A stretch of 64,000 nucleotides of DNA from Desulfomonile sp963700305 (lineage in GTDB: Bacteria > Desulfobacterota > Desulfomonilia > Desulfomonilales > Desulfomonilaceae). A program made the translations under genes and the position numbers. The notes beneath the pieces were generated by a model. The model had not been told where the DNA came from. It saw only the letters and a program-made list of their open reading frames with translations, and searched no databases. This document shows positions 1 through 9,301 of this stretch, one piece after another. Where the stretch lies: assembly GCA_963700305.1 (NCBI GenBank), contig CAVOXB010000010.1, forward strand, positions 1 through 64,000, read 5' to 3'. Numbering within the stretch: the first letter of the stretch is position 1; every line of letters begins with the position of its first letter.

Positions 1-1020
1 TCTGCTGTTCGAGCTTGAGCTGGATTTTGATCAGAGTCCCGCGCGCAGGACGCTGCTCTCGCAGATCGCGCAACTTGAACGCTCTCTGAGCGCTGCGGCG
101 TTCCGGACCGCCTCGATCTTCAGCAATTGCCGGTCCGCGGCCCACGCGTTCAAAACCTTGGCGAGCTTGAATTGCTGCGTGACCGCTGATCGGCTCGCTG
201 CGCGAGGCGCGCGCCGCTCTGGCAGCGCGCGAACTTCAGCGCGATGCGGCCCGCGAGCTGCTGGAACAGATGCTGCTTGACCCGGCCAGACATCGTCGCG
301 TACGGATCTCGCAGCGCGATCTGGGCGTCGGCGGCTGCGGTGTGTGGAGTGTGATGCCACGGCTCGGCCCGATGGGTCGGCTCATGGGCTGGTGGCGCGT
401 AAAGCTCTCGTCCGGCTGTCCCTTAGCCACCTGACAATGGGAAGGCGAAGCCGCAAACGCGGGGCTCCGACGGTCGCCCGCCGCCAGCGAGCAGAGCGCG
501 CCGACGCGGCCCGATGCTGCCGCCCGTCGCCGAGCGCGACTGGACGAGGCACCGAAACCGCCCTGAGCATACCGATGCCAATGATATTCTCTGGAGGCTT
601 GCCTGCCCTGCTGATCAAGGTTTTGGATCAGGTCGAGCAAATCGGGCAGCGTGATCTCAACGGGTGGGAGAGGGAGGAGGAGGTGATGGTTTGCTTGTGG
701 ATTCCTGGAGATCCAGGTCGGTGATCATCCCCTGGATGTAATGGCGAGAAAGGTAGACCGCAACGATATAGCCTTGTTGGGCGCGGTCCCGCAGCAGAGA
801 GGTAGCGCCGCCCGCCATGGTTAGATTCCCCAAAGCCGGCTTCTTCGATCAGGCCTTGTTCCAGCAGCTCCCGCGTGATATGCGTCAGCGTAGCGGGGTT
901 GAGTCCGATTCGGCGAGCCAGCTCAGCTCGAGAGATGGCGCCCGCTTCGTGGACGGTGCGGAAGACGACCGCGTGCCCGACCTTTCCGACGAGGAACTCA
1001 CGATCAGCTATCTTGTGCAT
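1..1020 (-). pseudogene. ROK-family transcriptional regulator, broken, runs off left edge
   Basis: Remnant of a ROK (NagC/XylR-type) sugar-responsive repressor. From the ATG at 1020 about 65 codons read a clean winged-helix DNA-binding domain (ISRAELARRIGLNPATLT, then a GGR wing). The frame breaks near 830. The protein continues as LLRDRAQQGYIVAVYLSRH in a second frame, and a NIIGIG stretch typical of the ROK core lies in a third frame around 580-610. No frame stays open through the rest. The region is visibly richer in G and C than the DNA right of 1100, so it may have a different origin. The family assignment is firm for the HTH part and weaker for the rest. Confidence 0.7.
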
Positions 1021-1107
1021 TATTACTTGGGAGAGTCATATCCTAGAGCATTCCTCTCTTGAAAAGAGAAGGCAATCCGGAGGCTTTTCGTCATGTGGTT
1101 TGTCTGG

Positions 1108-2302
1108 ACGCCCAGCGAGTTTATTGGCTGGCTGAGAATCTCCGTTCCGGATGGATCGGCGACTGCAAAATTTATACTCCGAAGTCGAATTGCCTTTAGC
1201 CACAATCTTGGCAGAAATGCACCGCTCAGGAATAGGCGTGAATCGCACGGAGTGTCAAAGAGAATTCAACAGTCTCCTGCCTACGGAAAAGACTTTGTTG
1301 GCTAAGATAGCGGCTGGCGATTCCGTTAACTTGCGATCCGATTCGCAGGTTTTCAAGTTCCTTTCAGCAAAGGGCATTGTTTTTGATGATCCGTTGGTGA
1401 ACCAGGCTCGCAAAGTAACTGCTGATGCCCTAGATGAGGCGGCGAATCTCACGAGATTGCCGGTGATATAGTCAAGTGGCGAGATTTGCGAACTACCATT
1501 GATTTCCTGGAAAAGACGGCTCAAACAAAACGACTGCATCCTGTATGGAACCAGTCAAGGGGCGTAACAGGAAGAGTATTTGCAACCGATCCTGCCGTTC
1601 AGAATATCAAACGAGAACTCAGACGACTGATAACACCAGACTCCGGTTGCGTGCTGATAAAGCAGACTATAAGACTATGCAGATGAGAATACTGGCTCAC
1701 TTGTCGCAAGATCGGGCTCTGATGGAAGCCTGCGCACAGGAGGAAGACATTCATCAACGCACGGCGGATCGTCTGGGAATAAATCGCAACTTAGCCAAGG
1801 TCGTGAATTTTGGAATTTGCTTTGGTATCACGAAATTTGGTTTGGCAGACAATCTCAATAGAGAGAGACTCGCAAATGAGCCTCCTGTCAATGACGGCAC
1901 TGCCCAGAAATATATTGATGAATTTTTTGCACTTTACCCTACTGCGAAAGCTTACTTTGAAAAGGAATGGAAGCGATTCTTGAAAGATGGTGAGAAAATA
2001 GGACGTTTTCCCTCCTCGGACGAATGCGCAGATTAGAGGGACGTGCCACAGACTCGCTCAAACGTAAATTCAAAGCCACAATACTCCAGCAGGTAGAAGC
2101 AGATATAGTTAAGGTGGCTATGATCAAAATTCGGGAAAAGTTCAGATCACAGGGATTAGAAGTTAAATCGTAATGATGATTCACGATGCGATTTGGGTAG
2201 AGGTTCCGATGGACGAGAAAAAGTGCCGCAACAGGAATTGTTGAAACATCAATGACATCAGCAACTGATCTCTCTGTGCCCCTTCTCGTTGAGATTGATT
2301 GA
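1108..2302 (+). pseudogene. Family A DNA polymerase (PolA-like), decayed
   Basis: Remnant of a family A DNA polymerase, the kind found in phages and mobile elements. Pieces appear in order across several frames. The end of the 3'-5' exonuclease domain is DAQRVYWLAENLRSG near 1110-1150. The polymerase domain starts at VELPLATILAEMHRSGIGVN (about 1180-1240). The fingers-proximal part is RLHPVWNQ with TGRVFATDPAVQNI. Motif A is DYKTMQMRILAHLS (about 1665-1710), motif B is RNLAKVVNFGICFG (about 1785-1830), and motif C is MMIHDAIWVEV (about 2172-2205). The C-terminal strand MTSATDLSVPLLVEID ends at 2302. At least four frameshifts separate these pieces and the N-terminal half is absent. The catalytic aspartates of motifs A and C are still encoded, so decay looks fairly recent. 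It converges with the nuclease and annealing genes at 3151-4700. Confidence 0.85.
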
Positions 2303-2804
2303 AGACGTCCATAGTCTGGGGTTAAGGCACCATTCAGCCCTTATGATCCAAAATCATAACGAGCGAAATGATCCTTTTTGAGTGAGAATGGCGGCATTCG
2401 CATCAAGACCATCCCACGCTTGGGGAGGCTTTTATCAAGAATTCAGATTTGACAAGACGTTTTTCGCTATTACAGAAAGTCAAAAACCGTACATGGGATC
2501 GTAGAAAAATCGGTATTTATGACCGATCAGGCACCGAATTGACCGATGTCAAATCCCGGGTTTCTGTCAAAAATGCATTTTAATACCTAAGTTCCGGACG
2601 ATTATATGATTTTTCGGTCACCCGACGAATTCAAAACAAATTCGTTTTATCCTGTTGTTGCCTGCTTCTTCAGAAGATTTCCAAATACCAGACAAAAAAG
2701 AAAACGTCGTTTTTTCCAGATAAGATCGGGTGAAAAAGCATATTTTGAAATTTATGTCAGGAACAAAAAAATCTCTTATAATGGATGAGACCTAACAAAA
2801 AGCC
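2303..2804. other. AT-rich stretch without a recognisable gene
   Basis: No convincing reading frame is visible on either strand. The right half is strongly AT-rich with many A and T runs. An imperfect inverted repeat CGAATT...AATTCG lies at 2627-2645. A 60-codon frame at 2606-2788 has skewed composition and no recognisable motif, and I do not call it. Confidence 0.4.
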
Positions 2805-2833
2805 AAAAAAAGAATACCGCCTAGCTCAGGCGG
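2805..2833 (-). terminator. Rho-independent terminator for the minus-strand nuclease genes
   Basis: The 6-bp stem CCGCCT/AGGCGG (2817-2822 with 2828-2833) has a 5-nt loop. On the minus strand it is followed by TATTC and seven T residues (complement of the A run at 2805-2811). It lies downstream of the minus-strand genes at 4700-3151 and would end their transcript. A shorter T stretch on the other side gives weak plus-strand activity at best. Confidence 0.6.
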
Positions 2834-2900
2834 CATCTTTTCTGCTATTTACGAGTAAAGCATAAGACGTTTGCTTGACTCTACTCCGGGGAGACGATAT

Positions 2901-3134
2901 CTATTGTGGCGTCCAAAAAGAGCGGACAAGTACTACCTCGGCCACAATGCCTATGGCTTTCACAGCGTAATAGCAGAGCGTGGCAAACGTTTTTGCGTCC
3001 ATGTGCACGGACTCATAATGGATGTGACGTTTAATGCCTCCGCTTCGGTAGTAGTCCTTTTGGTTGAAATAGATCTGAGCTAAACACTCTGCCTCTCCTG
3101 ATTGTTGGCGGACAAATTGGCAGGCTCTATTCAC
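2901..3134 (-). CDS. Small unassigned reading frame (77 codons)
   Basis: A frame that would start at a GTG at 3134, just after the end of the broken nuclease gene at 3151, and stop 68 bases before the terminator stem. Its position inside the same presumed transcript is the only argument for it. I recognise no domain. Neighbouring genes are full of frameshifts, so this could be a piece of a longer third gene. It may equally be chance. Confidence 0.2.
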   Translation of the reverse strand: MNRACQFVRQQSGEAECLAQIYFNQKDYYRSGGIKRHIHYESVHMDAKTFATLCYYAVKAIGIVAEVVLVRSFWTPQ

Positions 3135-3150
3135 TGCTGCTGTAGCACAG

Positions 3151-3934
3151 CTACCATCGCTTGCAGGAATCAGAATACTGGCATTGACCGCAGTGCCAAT
3201 CCTCTTTTGGAATATAACATTCCTTTCTTAATTCCCTGCTCAAAAAGGCTTTTCACCAATTTCAGGAATCTCTCACGGTCTGGGCATCGGTGTGCGGGCT
3301 GTCTCGTATCGTATCAGCTCTGGATTCTGGGTCTTTAAGAGCACGTCCAGCCGAAAACGTGTATTCCCGTTGAAACCAAGCGTCCGAGCTCCCAGGGAAT
3401 AGCAGGTGAGCTGCAGATTGGAATGCACTGTTTGGTCAGAGTATTTGCGTGAGGCTGTCTTCAGGTCTACGACAGTAACGTACCATCGGAACCGACTTCA
3501 ATGGAGTCAATATAGCCGATCAAGGGCGGTAAGCGTTTACCCATATCGACCTCAAAAAATTCTTCTATTCCAATGTATCTGGACAGACGGATCAAAAGAA
3601 TTATGGAAGACCTCCAGCATTCGCTGAGCCTTTGTGGAAAGGGTTTCCGCGCTGTCCCATTTGAAAAGTGGATTTCACGATCTTATCTGGCTCATCCCAG
3701 ACCTGTTTATAGACATCGGACATTTGGTCAACGGTAAGCGGATCAGCCATCAAGATGGCTCCCGGAGAATGCCCCGACGGATTCGTGTATTGCTGAACCG
3801 AATGCGAACGGAGCCGGAACGAAAGCTGGCTCAATCCGGTCTATATAGTGGAATTTGTAATCTCAGGGACAGCCCAGATAGGTTGAAATTTGACTGAAGG
3901 AAAGATGGGGCTTATCCACATCGTGCTCTCTCAT
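3151..3934 (-). pseudogene. PD-(D/E)XK nuclease (RecB/Cas4-like) with C-terminal cysteine cluster, frameshifted
   Basis: Remnant of a PD-(D/E)XK superfamily nuclease of the RecB/Cas4-like type, which processes DNA ends. It starts at an ATG at 3934 behind the ribosome site GGAGGAAG and opens with LSFSQISTYLGCP. It continues in other frames as RYKFHYIDRIEPAFVPAPFA and FGSAIHESVGAF, the family's GxxxH element. Then come the metal-binding core GYIDSIEVG and VVDLKTASRKYS (the D...D-L-K signature), followed by SNLQLTCYSLGARTLGF. Near the end, DWHCGQCQYSDSC (about 3155-3200) is the CxxC...C cluster that in Cas4/AddB-like enzymes binds a 4Fe-4S centre. At least six small shifts separate these pieces. 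It follows the annealing-protein gene on the same strand, as expected for a recombination module. Confidence 0.8.
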
Positions 3935-4028
3935 TTTCTTCCTCCAAAATGTGATTCGTACTCATACTTATGTCTTCTGGTTACATAAATTCCGACTTTT
4001 TGAGGTTGTTTGATGAGTCTTGCAAGGG

Positions 4029-4700
4029 TCAGGCAGCGACTTCGGTCTGAAGATTCTGGATCAAGCGGCTTGCATCCGCTATGGTAAGTTCTTCAAAGGT
4101 TGTCGCATCCATAGGGGATAGCATACTCGCGAGGTCTTCCTCGCATATCTTTGCCTTTCGCACAAGTGCATAAAGTGCTCTGCATTGGGCCTGTGTTGCT
4201 TTCCCAGCATTGCCATTTGAGGCGGCTCTCTTTTCCTGAGTTTTGGTCTCCCTTTCTCCGGCGTGTTCACGCTCAGGAAAGACATTTTCGCTCCTTTTGG
4301 GTTCATTCTGTCCGGATGAATGGTCATTGTCCGGAACAGTGTGAGAGACTTCCTCAGCTCCTGTGTATTCCACTCCATAGCCGGAGAACCGAAGCGCACG
4401 GGCAATGGAACGGGTCTCGGCGAGCTCCAAAAGAGAGTCTGCCAAACGAGCATCCCTCTGAGTTGAAGCAGTGCCGAATCCACAGAAGCTCCCTTTGTCA
4501 GTGATTGCAGTTGCCTTGACTACAGCCCAGCTCTCCTCAAAACGGATCAATTCTGTCTGTATGCTGAATTTTCCATTGCCCTCATGGGCCAAGCGTAGCC
4601 GTCCGCCGACCCGAGGAAAAGAAGTCTCACTCCATTCACCGTTGATCTTCTGCTTGCGTACGACGAGCTCATCATCCCGAAAACCGTTTACTCCTGGCAT
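4029..4700 (-). CDS. Single-strand-annealing-like (Rad52/ERF-type) protein, putative
   Basis: 223 codons, starting at an ATG at 4700 with a good AGGAG site. The N-terminal half has alternating beta and helical character and the helix ETRSIARALRFSGYGVEYTG, a signature I associate with Rad52/ERF-like annealing proteins of phages and mobile elements. A charged, low-complexity linker follows (about residues 120-165). The C-terminal piece of about 50 residues begins ATQAQCRALYALVRKA, resembling a small helical domain often appended to such proteins. It lies directly upstream of the broken PD-(D/E)XK nuclease, and an exonuclease plus annealing protein is a common recombination pair. The function is inferred from this helix and the context. 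The frame is intact. Confidence 0.55.
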   Translation of the reverse strand: MPGVNGFRDDELVVRKQKINGEWSETSFPRVGGRLRLAHEGNGKFSIQTELIRFEESWAVVKATAITDKGSFCGFGTASTQRDARLADSLLELAETRSIARALRFSGYGVEYTGAEEVSHTVPDNDHSSGQNEPKRSENVFPEREHAGERETKTQEKRAASNGNAGKATQAQCRALYALVRKAKICEEDLASMLSPMDATTFEELTIADASRLIQNLQTEVAA

Positions 4701-5231
4701 TTGAATCTCCTACAAGTCTCTTCTTGGCGTTCACGTGCATTACGTGGGAGAGCAGGTGCCAAATACCCTCAGTACTCCCCACTAAACCCTCAAGTTTAGA
4801 AGAGGGGATAAAGAAGAAATGAAGAAAGAAGAAAGTGGAACAACGATAAAGGGTGAGCACAGAAACGACGGCTTCAAACGCAGTAATTATGGCGACAAGA
4901 ACACAAGCAGGTGATTCTATTCATTATTATATAAATATAATAGTATTCGTACACATTTCTCCGTTTTTGCGGCGTTTATGGTCATTCTGTTGAAGTAGGC
5001 GTACACCGTGGAGCTGGCGGGACTGACAAGATTACTTCCGGAACGTCTACGAGTAGGAGATGCCTCATACTGATATGAGAATCAGCGAAATTACTTGACT
5101 ATCATTCCTTTCTCCGGAATTCTCATTCTATCCACCCCCTTTCCCTGCGAGTTATTTTCATTAGGGTGAGACAGAGACAGAGCTTTGCAAGTATATACAA
5201 CTATATATTTATATATATGGAGTGAAACGTA
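4701..5231. promoter_or_regulatory. Divergent intergenic region
   Basis: 531 bases between a minus-strand gene (start 4700) and a plus-strand gene (start 5232), so it should hold promoters for both. It contains two very AT-rich patches, at 4918-4955 and 5195-5222. The second, with ATATATTTATATATATGG, sits immediately before the GGAG ribosome site of the 5232 gene. I cannot assign exact -35/-10 boxes and see no coding sequence. Confidence 0.35.
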
Positions 5232-5762
5232 ATGAGTGACTACCCACCCAATACAATCCTTTCTGATAATGGAGCAAAGGAGACGACACTACTTCATTTT
5301 AATAAAGCACGTCAGGAATTGGCGCTCGCTACGTCCATAGATGAGGTCAAAAGCATTAGAGACAAGGCAGAAGCTTTTCGTTTATATGCGAAACAGGCTA
5401 GATTCAGTCTAGAAATGCAGAACTGGTGTGCTGAAATCAAGATCAGAGCCGAACGCCGGGCGGGAGAAATACTGCACAATATGGAAAAGCATCGACCCGG
5501 ACCCGTCCCACTGAGAGATCGGTCTTACGAAGCGACCGAACCTCCCCGTCTCAAAGAATTGGGAATCTCAAAGTCTCAATCCAGTAGATGGCAAATGATT
5601 GCTGCTATTCCAGATGCTGCGTTTGAGGAACGACTTGAATCATTAAGGAGAAATAGCAAGGAACTCACTAGCTCAGAAATGGTCAGTTTTGGAGCATACT
5701 TGAAACGAGAACGGGAAAGAGAGGAGCGGAGGGTATCGCCGCAGATGTCGCTGCATCCGTGA
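5232..5762 (+). CDS. Conserved mobile-element protein of unknown function
   Basis: 176 codons from an ATG with GGAG nine bases upstream. It is almost entirely helical and highly charged. Recognisable blocks are SIDEVKSIRDKAEAFRLYAK, then LEMQNWCAEIKIRAERRAGE, then LKELGISKSQSSRWQMIA. I know this arrangement from unnamed phage and integrative-element proteins. The last block resembles a helix-turn-helix (GISKSQSSRW), so DNA binding is plausible. Its TGA stop overlaps the GTG start of the methyltransferase gene (GTGA), so the two are translationally coupled. A role alongside the methyltransferase is inferred, not shown. Confidence 0.6.
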   Translation: MSDYPPNTILSDNGAKETTLLHFNKARQELALATSIDEVKSIRDKAEAFRLYAKQARFSLEMQNWCAEIKIRAERRAGEILHNMEKHRPGPVPLRDRSYEATEPPRLKELGISKSQSSRWQMIAAIPDAAFEERLESLRRNSKELTSSEMVSFGAYLKREREREERRVSPQMSLHP

Positions 5763-6363
5763 GCCCCAATGACCGTGTCATTGTCAAGTTGGGTGATTTT
5801 CGAGTAGTTCTGAACGACTTACCTGATGATTCGGTGGATTTGATTTTAAGTGATTTGCCTTATGCAGAAGAATATATTGAATTATTTGGGGACTTGGCAC
5901 GATTTGCCAGCCGAGTCTTGAAACCGGGTAAACTGCTCGCCTGTTATACTGGACATTTCCATTTGCCCGCTGTAATCCGTCAACTGGAGAGCTCATTGAA
6001 TTACGTCTGGACAGCGGCCATTTTCTGCACTTATGCAGACACTCATTTTCCGGTGCACGAATTAAAGGATTGTGGAAACCCGTCCTGTTATTTTCGAAAG
6101 GCAAATACGAGCCAGTAGGTTGGTTAACAGACGTTTTGCCGGGAATCAGGAAAGAGAAGGAGCTCCATCCTTGGCAGCAGAGTTCTGAGGATGCGGTTCA
6201 TTTAATATCATCCCTTACTTATCCCGGCGATCTTGTAGTTGACCCGTGTTTAGGCGTAGGGGATACGGCTGTGGCTGCCAGTTCCCTGAACAGGCGCTTC
6301 ATTGGCTGCGATATAGACCCATATTGCGTCAATGAGACTCTGAGACGGCTGGCAGCAGATTGA
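5759..6363 (+). pseudogene. DNA N6-adenine or N4-cytosine methyltransferase, single frameshift
   Basis: S-adenosylmethionine-dependent DNA methyltransferase of the small ParB-associated/phage type. The first frame, from GTG 5759, carries the catalytic LSDLPY (a DPPY variant) about residue 35. The frame is lost near 6050-6065. The second frame resumes with RIKGLWKPVLLFSKGKY and carries the cofactor-binding loop VVDPCLGVGDTAVAAS (about 6237-6285), ending FIGCDIDP...LRRLAAD. The motif order, catalytic before cofactor loop, is that of the beta-type arrangement. One base restores a product of about 200 residues. A programmed -1 shift was considered, but there is no slippery heptamer at the junction. 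Confidence 0.8.
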
Positions 6364-6589
6364 TCGGTGTAAAAAGAATTTACGCCACGAATTTGACGAG
6401 AATCAAGAAAGATGGCCCTATACTAATCTCATATATGTTACGATATTTTGTATATTGGGAGTGGGTCTTTTCATTCACGCAGGTCTTTATTTGGTTATGG
6501 ATAGGATGAAGTCAGGCATTTTGTGTTCCATTGAACCTATAGAATGACAAGGCATTTTGGACGGACATTTCCAGACGTCTGGACCTTTG
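6364..6589. repeat. Intergenic gap with palindrome CCAGACGTCTGG
   Basis: The 12-bp perfect palindrome CCAGACGTCTGG lies at 6571-6582, just past the end of the small minus-strand gene. Its core CAGACGTCTG recurs at 7626-7635 and 10012-10021. The rest of the gap is AT-rich without a visible gene. Confidence 0.6.
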
Positions 6590-6772
6590 CTATTTCTCCT
6601 GTGATAAAAACTGTTTAATGTGATCGATCAACCTATCCCGTACATCTTTGTTCGGATCGTCACAAAGCGGCCCGTTAGGGGCTGTCTTGATGCGGTATGA
6701 TCCGATTTCCACTGCCTGCATTGCCCTCTTTGGCTTCTTTGTGCGTTTTGCTTCCACTTCAGCTCGCACCAA
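6590..6772 (-). CDS. Small basic protein downstream of RNase HI
   Basis: About 60 codons from a TTG at 6772 (or GTG at 6769), about 20 bases after the RNase HI stop on the same strand, so probably co-transcribed. The N-terminus is basic (EVEAKRTKKPKRAMQAVEIG) and the C-terminus is helical and mixed-charge (DVRDRLIDHIKQFLSQEK). I recognise no family. The composition is protein-like and the location argues for a real small gene, but neither start codon has a strong ribosome site. Confidence 0.4.
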   Translation of the reverse strand: MVRAEVEAKRTKKPKRAMQAVEIGSYRIKTAPNGPLCDDPNKDVRDRLIDHIKQFLSQEK

Positions 6773-6793
6773 TGTAAGCGTACACGCTCTGTC

Positions 6794-7258
6794 TCACTCT
6801 ACAAAAAACTGCTTGAGAGCCTCGTTTGCCATAGCTTCCACAATTTCATTTTCAGGATGACCTGCGTGGCCTGATACGTGAATCCATTCGACCGTGTGCA
6901 CCGCCTCCGAAAATAACGTGCTACGAGTCAAACTGGAGAGTCGTTGCCACAAGTCCTGGTTCTCAACCGGCTTTCTTGAAGATGTTTTCCAACCTTTAGT
7001 AACCCATTTGTGAATCCATTCGTTCATGCCTTTGACCAGGTATTCGGAATCGGAATAGAGTTTTATCTGACATGAATCCGAAAGAGACTCTAGCGCTTTG
7101 ATCGCCGCAGTCAGTTCCATTCTGTTGTTGGTTGTCGTCGGTTCCCCGCCAGAGTTCCACAACTCGACACCGCCGGTCCGCAACAGGTATGCCCATCCCC
7201 CAGGGCCAGGATTACCGCTGCAGGCAGCATCGACAAAAATTTCCACAATTTCTGTCAT
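6794..7258 (-). CDS. rnhA: Ribonuclease HI with altered fourth catalytic position
   Basis: Cuts the RNA strand of RNA-DNA hybrids in the cytoplasm. The start at ATG 7258 gives 154 residues, close to the usual 155. An in-frame extension to 7360 is possible but unlike the family. The catalytic residues are D in EIFVDAACSGNPGPGG, E in NNRMELTA, and D in LYSDSEY. The conserved histidine segment SGHAGHPENE is present. The fourth acidic residue, Asp in NERCDEL of the E. coli enzyme, aligns here with Glu (NEIVEAM). The substrate-binding basic segment is also kept (WVTKGWKTSSRKPVEN). It sits inside the mobile-element module, so it may be the element's own enzyme rather than the housekeeping copy. Confidence 0.9.
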   Translation of the reverse strand: MTEIVEIFVDAACSGNPGPGGWAYLLRTGGVELWNSGGEPTTTNNRMELTAAIKALESLSDSCQIKLYSDSEYLVKGMNEWIHKWVTKGWKTSSRKPVENQDLWQRLSSLTRSTLFSEAVHTVEWIHVSGHAGHPENEIVEAMANEALKQFFVE

Positions 7259-7690
7259 TGGAACAATCCTCACTCTCCGGTGATTTTCCACTAATGATGC
7301 AGTTGGACGGTTTCTGTCAACCAGAAAATCATTCAAGTAGGAAAGGCGCCCCCCGTCCAATGCTTGACAAGGATTCCCCCCCCATTACTAGTCTCTGAGA
7401 ATCTCAGATGGGACCCAAAATAGGGGGACCCTATCCGGCTTAAAATGTTCACCGATTCGAAAACTCTGAAAAAGCCCAAAATCAGCCTTATTGCCTTGCA
7501 AATCGGTCTCCCTTCCGATTCAAGGACTAGAGGGACAGTACCCTCCAATTTAGAGAATACGGATCATTTTTAAGCATTTTTTGTGTTCATCTCCCTCTTT
7601 ATCTGGAAGCTCGGGTTCAAAATTACAGACGTCTGTAAAAGTGAATTTCTGCTCCGCAAATTCGCTATTGAATCTGCATTAGTAAAGAAT
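7259..7690. repeat. Intergenic region with 16-bp palindrome TTACAGACGTCTGTAA
   Basis: The perfect palindrome TTACAGACGTCTGTAA is at 7623-7638 and shares its core with the sites at 6571 and 10012. A 71-codon minus-strand frame at 7333-7548 runs into the extension of RNase HI and shows no recognisable domain. I do not call it. Confidence 0.6.
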
Positions 7691-7721
7691 AAAAAAAGAG
7701 TCCCTCGTGTGAAGGACTCTT
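7691..7721 (-). terminator. Rho-independent terminator
   Basis: The 8-bp stem AAGAGTCC/GGACTCTT has a nine-base loop. On the minus strand it is followed by a run of T (complement of the A run at 7691-7697). It lies about 45 bases past the stop of the minus-strand gene ending at 7765, in the correct orientation to end its transcript. Confidence 0.85.
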
Positions 7722-7764
7722 GTACTCAAATCAATAGAAATTGGGTAACGGAATAAACAGAAGT

Positions 7765-8671
7765 CTATTGGTCTGAAGAAGCATTTTCTGCATCAATGAC
7801 CTGCAGTGGCGCAGAGTCCTGGTTCTCCCGACCGGATTTCAGGCAAAGTTCAGTAAGATCGTCAATAAAATCCTCCAGCAGAGCTTTGCTTTTCCTCATT
7901 TTGCCCACAACATCTTCCGCCTTGCCTATCAACTCCAGTTGCTCTCTCTTTTTAAGTTTTGATAGAGCACCTCTATTTTTTAATTTTTCAGCTGTTTCAT
8001 CGTTGGCCATAAGTCTCAAAGGATCAGCAACCAGCCTGCGAATATCCCTTTCTACATCTTCAGTAGAAGGTAAGGACTCGTAGATTTTTTGTCTCAAGTC
8101 ACGGACAGACCATTTGCGCGCATTTGCTTGGACTGCCAATTGACGTAAAAGATTCACGTCTTTTCCCAATCTCACCAACTCAAGATAATGGGAAAGGGTG
8201 AGGTGCTGGAAGGCGGATCCCACCAACCCAAGCTGCTGAGCTACAGCTGCTCCTTTTGTCCAGAGCAACAGCACACGACCATTCACCCTGAGACTCTTAT
8301 GTTTGCAGAATTCCCTGAGCGTTTTAGCGTTGATCGGCTTGTCTTCTAAAGCAGAGTTCTCGTCCCCGTAGAAACATCTGAGGACGTACATGCCGATTTC
8401 GAGTTTTGCCTTTTCAACTTTATCAAGGGCAATTTTGTTGATCGCTTGTACGGATTCTTCCACTAGCTTAGCATCATATTCATCTTCTTTGTCATTTGCG
8501 GTTTGTAGTGAAGCACCAGCGGCTCCTTCATTTTCAATGTACGCTGATTGCTGTGGATTGATTGCCAGAAGCGTTCTCCGTTTGTTCGGACACGCTCACG
8601 TCTTCTTGCTCTTCAGTTGCATCAGGATTTGTGATTGATTGATTTACTAAAGTTTCATTAGAACTCGACAT
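7765..8671 (-). pseudogene. Unknown element protein with ParB/YhcG-like WSVR motif, one frameshift
   Basis: The true start appears to be the ATG at 8671, behind AAAGGAAAC. It reads MSSSNETLVNQSITNPDA and runs about 45 codons before a one-base shift near 8540-8560. The main frame then continues QSAYIENEGAAGASLQTAND and stays open to 7765. The acidic, low-complexity N-terminus of about 75 residues is followed by a helical core. The core holds LTLSHYLELVRLGKDVNLL then RKWSVRDLRQKI, a pattern reminiscent of ParB-like and YhcG N-terminal DNA-binding helices. The C-terminus is lysine-rich and coiled. A plasmid or phage maintenance role is possible but not demonstrated. A strong terminator follows. 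Confidence 0.6.
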
Positions 8672-9301
8672 TTTGTTTCCTTTGATTTTGTTGTCCGGGG
8701 ACTCATATAAGCCTCTCCGGTTACGGCGAGCCCGAAGCTCGTCCGCTTACCCGTATCGAAGCACGACTCCTCTTTGCTCCGAGAGTTTACGGGTACAACT
8801 TAAGCTTGACGGACATTGGCAGGAGTCCAGAGCAAAGGGTAAGGACTTATCCTCTAGCTTTCCTTAAGGAAAGGTTTTGACCCTATTACGCTCTCTAGCC
8901 AAATGCCTTATTTAACTTGAACTTAAGCTTAAACTTTGGTTAATCTGATCTCGAAACAATCCAGCTGCAACCTAATTTAGCCATCTTGGTCGGATTCACC
9001 TCCTTTCTCAAAAAGAATGTCCCTAGTCGTTTCAGGGACGAGCGGTCTCAAAAAACTATGTGATCATATTTGGGCACTGGAGGATGTGTGTCAAGCAGGA
9101 CAGCCTCCCATATAGCGCTTCTGCCTGTAATCGCTACCCGTCCAACAGCGATCAGAGCCTCTATTAAAAGGGGTTCGGGTAACTCCCAATTGAGAGCTGA
9201 TATTTCAAATCACTAGCAATCGGGAGCGCGCCTGGTTTTTTCGTTTGACAATCCCGATTCACTAGTTCAATCATTTGTGTGAGTTCAAGGTACCCTCAGA
9301 A
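8672..9301. promoter_or_regulatory. Divergent regulatory region with palindrome and 11-bp direct repeats
   Basis: 630 bases between a minus-strand gene (start 8671) and an HTH gene (start 9302). It contains the 16-bp perfect palindrome CTTTCCTTAAGGAAAG at 8858-8873. It also contains the direct repeat AACTTAAGCTT at 8797-8807 and 8920-8930. A TTGACA at 9245-9250 could be a -35 box for the HTH gene, but no good -10 is seen at the usual distance. The layout suits an autoregulated control region or an iteron-like origin; both are inference. Confidence 0.45.

Noticed and set aside
2901..3134. A Holliday-junction resolvase or further recombination gene after the nuclease
   Set aside because: I looked in all three minus frames but found no catalytic pattern, so only a low-confidence unassigned frame is listed.
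5759..6363. Programmed -1 frameshift in the methyltransferase gene
   Set aside because: No canonical slippery heptamer or downstream hairpin is visible at the junction, and neighbouring genes show similar random one-base shifts.
7333..7548. 71-codon minus-strand frame upstream of RNase HI
   Set aside because: No ribosome site, no motif and overlap with the control region; probably chance.
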